Assembly: GCF_946408925.1 (NCBI RefSeq)
Contig: NZ_CAMJUE010000012.1
Span: 1 to 41,837, forward strand
Direction of reading: 5' to 3'
From: an uncultured Methanobrevibacter sp.
GTDB lineage: Archaea > Methanobacteriota > Methanobacteria > Methanobacteriales > Methanobacteriaceae
DNA: 41,837 nucleotides
The notes beneath the pieces were generated by a model, which was not told the origin of the DNA, did no database searches, and saw only the letters and a program-made list of their open reading frames with translations. The position numbers were made by a program, and so were the translations under genes. Positions 41,287-41,837 of the stretch are shown here, one piece after another (position 1 is the first letter of the stretch; every line of letters starts with the position of its first letter).

Positions 41287-41837
41287 ATGAAATTTCACGA
41301 AGATACAATCTTCAAGATTGAAGGCCAGAAATATGGGCAGGAACTTATAGAAATCATCAACATTAAGGGAAAAATCGTTGAAGTGCACCAGACCGAATAT
41401 GGAATAGTTGATCCTAAAATGTACAAGCCAGACCTTGTTTTTGAGCTAGAGGACAGAATAGTTATTCTTGAATTTCAAAGCACATATGTGGATGTCAATG
41501 ACAAGCGAAGATTTCGCTTCTACAGTGCCATCATAGACCAAGTCAAGGTAAAATCCAAAAAACCGATTGAAGTTCATGTGCTGAGCACCGTTGAAAGCGA
41601 AAAGACCAAATGCTACAAAGTCAATCCTGACTCCCGCTTTCCAATATATATCCATTCCCTTAAAAGCATTGATGGAGACAAGTTTATAAATAAGATGAAT
41701 ACAAAAATAACACATGAAGAATACTTCACTGAAAAGGAATTGCTCATGATAACCTTATTTTGCTTCATGAAAAGCACACAAAATATAGAAAAAGCAATCC
41801 TCGACTCAACAGTACTGATAACTAACATTCCAGGACT
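41287..41837 (+). CDS. PD-(D/E)XK/Rpn-type nuclease, partial (right edge)
   Basis: Open from ATG 41287 to the window end (183 codons, no stop). Starts MKFHEDTIFKIEGQKYGQEL; the nuclease motif KPDLVFELEDRIVILEFQST gives Asp and the E-x-Q pair typical of PD-(D/E)XK transposase-like proteins, followed by DVNDKRRFRFYSAIID. GAGGTGA lies 7 nt before the ATG. It is a different subfamily from the 275-residue neighbour, so the locus gathers two kinds of this nuclease. Confidence 0.75.
   Translation, partial: MKFHEDTIFKIEGQKYGQELIEIINIKGKIVEVHQTEYGIVDPKMYKPDLVFELEDRIVILEFQSTYVDVNDKRRFRFYSAIIDQVKVKSKKPIEVHVLSTVESEKTKCYKVNPDSRFPIYIHSLKSIDGDKFINKMNTKITHEEYFTEKELLMITLFCFMKSTQNIEKAILDSTVLITNIPG

Overview
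The window looks like chromosome from a Methanobrevibacter-type methanogen (Methanobacteriales). It is AT-rich and has archaeal TATA promoters and poly-T terminators. It carries eS1 (S3Ae), ORC1/Cdc6, RtcB with archease, and MptE for tetrahydromethanopterin synthesis. It also carries very large Sec-exported adhesin-like proteins of the kind typical of gut and rumen Methanobrevibacter. The species cannot be fixed from the sequence alone.

Layout. (1) 1-11443, minus strand: one open frame of more than 3,800 codons that runs off the left edge. It has a signal peptide, then a long beta-helix of GGAIY-type repeats, one Ig-like segment, and at least 15 DUF11-type modules of about 121 residues. The modules are ordered as a three-module super-repeat of about 1.1 kb. 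The start codon appears to be ATT. (2) 11886-18562, almost all minus strand: housekeeping genes (S3Ae; NifX-like; methylthioadenosine/inosine phosphorylase; RtcB; small membrane protein; archease; Orc1/Cdc6; MptE). (3) 18857-20191: two tandem YczE-type membrane proteins. (4) 20389-21531, plus strand: a class V aminotransferase behind an unusual palindromic promoter/leader. (5) 21617-21930: six direct repeats at an exact 54-bp period, each containing TTACACTTGAAA. This matches the mini-ORB sequence I recall for Methanothermobacter Cdc6/Orc1 binding, so I call it the probable chromosomal replication origin, about 4 kb from the cdc6 gene. Core genes to its left run leftward and the next genes run rightward, as expected for leading-strand transcription away from an origin.

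(6) 22004-23273, plus strand: GerW/YtfJ-like protein, DUF2953 protein and a small unknown protein, overlapping or nearly so. (7) 23478-25097: an XRE-ImmA/IrrE metallopeptidase gene and a DUF4411 (PIN-like) gene. This looks like a toxin-antitoxin-type pair in which the first gene lacks a standard start codon and the second is frameshifted. (8) 25108-28331: TPP enzyme and dUTPase/dCTP-deaminase-family gene (4-nt overlap), a 4-oxalocrotonate tautomerase homologue, and an unknown protein with two tandem N-terminal repeats. (9) 28530-39678: four adhesin-like genes in a row on the minus strand. Two 1.2-kb-codon paralogues share a perfect 396-bp repeat covering their C-termini and 3' flanks. (10) 39719-41837: Rpn/PD-(D/E)XK family genes, one intact, one reduced to a C-terminal remnant and one running off the right edge. 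The first two are bracketed by a repeated 27-bp element.

The strongest observation is the candidate oriC. Next come the adhesin repeat architecture and homogenised C-termini, the damaged ImmA-DUF4411 module, the Rpn-flanking repeat, and the spore-type YtfJ/DUF2953 pair in an archaeon.
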